Assembly: GCF_027924665.1 (NCBI RefSeq) | Contig: NZ_AP027043.1 | Location: forward strand, 4,774,001 to 4,838,000 | Direction: 5' to 3' | DNA: 64,000 nucleotides | Source: Flavobacterium sp. GSB-24 | Lineage (GTDB): Bacteria; Bacteroidota; Bacteroidia; Flavobacteriales; Flavobacteriaceae | Part shown: piece by piece, positions 62,774-64,000 of the stretch | How the letters are laid out: each line of letters begins with the position of its first letter | How positions within the stretch are numbered: the first letter of the stretch is position 1 | The notes under the pieces: generated by a model | Told to the model about the DNA's origin: nothing | Database searches by the model: none | Seen by the model: the letters and a program-made list of their open reading frames with translations, nothing else | Made by a program: the position numbers and the translations under genes

Positions 62774-63367
62774 ATGATAAAGAGAACAACTAAAACCCCT
62801 GCTGTAAATACTACCGATATTCCAGCAGAAACAATTGTAGAACAAACTACAGAAACACAGCCAGAAGCAAAATCCACCGTTAGAAGAACAACCAGAACTG
62901 CTGCAAAGACAACAGCTGTAAAAACACCCGCAGCAGTTAAACCGGGAGCAAAAACACCTGTGAGAGCGGCAGTAAAAGGAGCACCTAGAGCAACCGTAAA
63001 GAAAGAAGCAATAACACCTGAAAATACAGAACCTATTGTTTCTGAAATTGTTGAAATCCAGACAAATGATATTCCAGTTCCTTTTGAAGCAAACCAACCA
63101 GTTGTGACAATTGAAAAAATTGGTAAAAACAATGATATAAAATCAAAGCTGAAAGCTAAACTTAAAGCTAAAAAAGAAAAAGAAAAGAAAAGAGAAAAAG
63201 CGATTAAAGCTGTTATCAAAAAATTAGAAAAAGCTAAGAAAGCAAAACTAAAAGAAGCCGAAAAGAAAAAAGAAAAAGCAAAAAAAGAGAAGGCAAAAAA
63301 AGCTAAAAAAGCAGCAGAAAAAAAAGCTAAATCCAAGAAAAAAGCAAAGGCTAAAAAGAAAAAATAA
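62774..63367 (+). CDS. Lysine-rich histone H1-like protein
   Basis: This 197-residue low-complexity protein has a Thr/Ala/Lys-rich first part (TVRRTTRTAAKTTAVKTPAA), an acidic middle (PENTEPIVSEIVEIQTNDIP) and a strongly basic Lys/Ala tail from about residue 120. The composition is like bacterial H1-type nucleoid proteins and C-terminal tails of DNA-binding proteins. The sequence is open on the opposite strand too, but that frame is a shadow. DNA compaction is inferred; no folded domain is visible. Confidence 0.65.
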   Translation: MIKRTTKTPAVNTTDIPAETIVEQTTETQPEAKSTVRRTTRTAAKTTAVKTPAAVKPGAKTPVRAAVKGAPRATVKKEAITPENTEPIVSEIVEIQTNDIPVPFEANQPVVTIEKIGKNNDIKSKLKAKLKAKKEKEKKREKAIKAVIKKLEKAKKAKLKEAEKKKEKAKKEKAKKAKKAAEKKAKSKKKAKAKKKK

Positions 63368-63373
63368 TTACTG

Positions 63374-63411
63374 AAGAAAAGGTTTAACTTTAGGGTTGAG
63401 CCTTTTTTTTT
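63374..63411 (+). terminator. Terminator of the lysine-rich protein gene
   Basis: AAGGTTTAAC pairs with GTTGAGCCTT (two G-T pairs) across a short loop, followed by a run of T residues. Confidence 0.75.
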
Positions 63412-63471
63412 AAAATAAATGCATGTATGAACATCAAAAAAAAGATACTAATTTCGTGTTCCGTAAAAGGC

Positions 63472-63584
63472 TTCCACTCCGCTCAGCCTGACAATCGTTA
63501 AAACAATTTGTAAATCGCAACTATCAATTCACAACTCACAATTCACAACTCACAACTCACAATTCACAATTCATAATTAAATAA
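63472..63584. repeat. Heptamer array 5 (TCACAAC/TCACAAT) and a GCTCAGCCTGACAA fragment
   Basis: 63515-63577 is about nine 7-bp units in phase (TCGCAAC, TATCAAT, TCACAAC, TCACAAT, TCACAAC x2, TCACAAT x2, TCATAAT). Just upstream, CCGCTCAGCCTGACAA at 63479-63494 is one arm of the repeat found complete at 50598. Confidence 0.8.
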
Positions 63585-63585
63585 C

Positions 63586-64000
63586 CTATCCCCCAATCGC
63601 AATCATACTGCGATTATCAAAGTGTTTTTTTGGATCGTCCATTTCGTCAATGGTAACCATTCCAGCGCGGACTTTCTTTTTATTTTGAATGGATTCTGAA
63701 ATCAAATCTGCAATTGATTCTCCATTTCTAAAAGCAGTCAATAAATCAGTTTCAGAATTAGAAAAAAGACAGTTTTTTATTTTCCCGTCTGCCGTCAAGC
63801 GGATTCGGTTGCAGCTGTCACAAAAAGGATTTGTAATAGAACTTATGATTCCGAAATCACCTTGAAAACCTTTTATTTTGTAATTTCTAGAAGTAAAGTT
63901 TTTTTCGTTTTCTAATTTTTGAATTTCATCTGAAGAAAAAGCATTTTCTACCAAAGATAAAATCTCTTTTTGTGAAACCATTTTGCTCCTGTCCCACTCG
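63586..64000 (-). CDS. moaA: GTP 3',8-cyclase MoaA, C-terminal part
   Basis: This enzyme starts molybdenum cofactor synthesis, needed by the nitrate reductase nearby. The frame continues past the right edge: the codons before the internal ATG at 63981 read EWDRSK, as in the family. The second [4Fe-4S] site is visible as CDSCNRIRLTADGKIKNCLF. The conserved C-terminal RSMIAIGG ends the protein. About 138 codons are present; the radical-SAM N-terminal half is outside the window. Confidence 0.92.
   Translation of the reverse strand, partial: EWDRSKMVSQKEILSLVENAFSSDEIQKLENEKNFTSRNYKIKGFQGDFGIISSITNPFCDSCNRIRLTADGKIKNCLFSNSETDLLTAFRNGESIADLISESIQNKKKVRAGMVTIDEMDDPKKHFDNRSMIAIGG

Noticed and set aside
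62737..63336. Long open frame (199 codons) on the minus strand
   Set aside because: It is antisense to the lysine-rich gene. Lys/Ala-rich codons give Phe/Ser-rich open frames on the other strand, and the product (FFAFSFFFSASF type) has no family look.

Overview
The window looks like a chromosomal segment of a Flavobacterium, close to F. johnsoniae in style. The evidence is low GC, promoters of the form TTTG-N19..21-TAnnTTTG, a type IX secretion sorting domain, UpxY-type regulation of a polysaccharide locus, and intergenic repeat families typical of Flavobacteriia. This placement is inference from sequence style; no database was searched.

Layout. (1) 1-7.7 kb: the start of a surface-polysaccharide locus on the minus strand. 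It holds a nucleotidyltransferase, manC, fcl, gmd, ugd, a Wzx-like flippase and the first codons of a probable glycosyltransferase. A UpxY/NusG-like antiterminator gene is divergent to it, and a terminator-like hairpin sits in the operon leader. (2) 7.7-12.2 kb: two small XRE regulators, then a coupled three-gene set of secreted proteins (T9SS CTD protein, fibre-like protein, beta-helix protein). (3) 13.1-23.3 kb: a compact PKS/NRPS assembly line (A-PCP-KS-AT-ACP, then C-A-PCP-TE) with its own Sfp-type phosphopantetheinyl transferase. Both adenylation codes read as glycine-like. (4) 23.4-34.2 kb: a tRNA cluster split by an integrative element of about 10.2 kb. The element has a 124-bp perfect direct repeat at its ends, a tyrosine recombinase next to the intact tRNA-Arg, and a defence operon of HsdM, HsdS, an SMC/OLD-like AAA ATPase and an HNH protein with no HsdR. 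(5) 34.4-44.5 kb: housekeeping and stress genes (thiolase, NlpC/P60, AraC with an aldo/keto reductase, quinone reductase with a monooxygenase, LysR, a DUF2130 protein, two META lipoproteins). (6) 44.8-64 kb: a nitrate/nitrite assimilation region. It has nirB, nirD, a DUF4202 gene, a NarX/NarL-like two-component system, a NarK-like transporter, an outer-membrane channel, an FNR-like regulator, a nitrate reductase fused to its flavin reductase, a rubredoxin protein and moaA (partial).

How it works together. Nitrate probably crosses the outer membrane through the 53.4-kb channel and the inner membrane through the NarK-like carrier. The fused molybdoenzyme reduces it to nitrite and NirBD reduces nitrite to ammonium. 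A TAAGTA-N4-TACTTA-like palindrome overlaps the -7 element of at least two of these promoters (nirB and the transporter gene), with related sites at the nitrate reductase and response-regulator genes, so one regulator probably controls them.

The strongest candidates for new biology are the HsdMS-ATPase-HNH operon, the Gly-C2-Gly assembly line (a possible 3-acyl tetramic acid maker), tRNA-like units whose anticodon arm is replaced by a TCCCGAT..ATCGGGA palindrome, and intergenic arrays of 7-bp repeats in the nitrate region.
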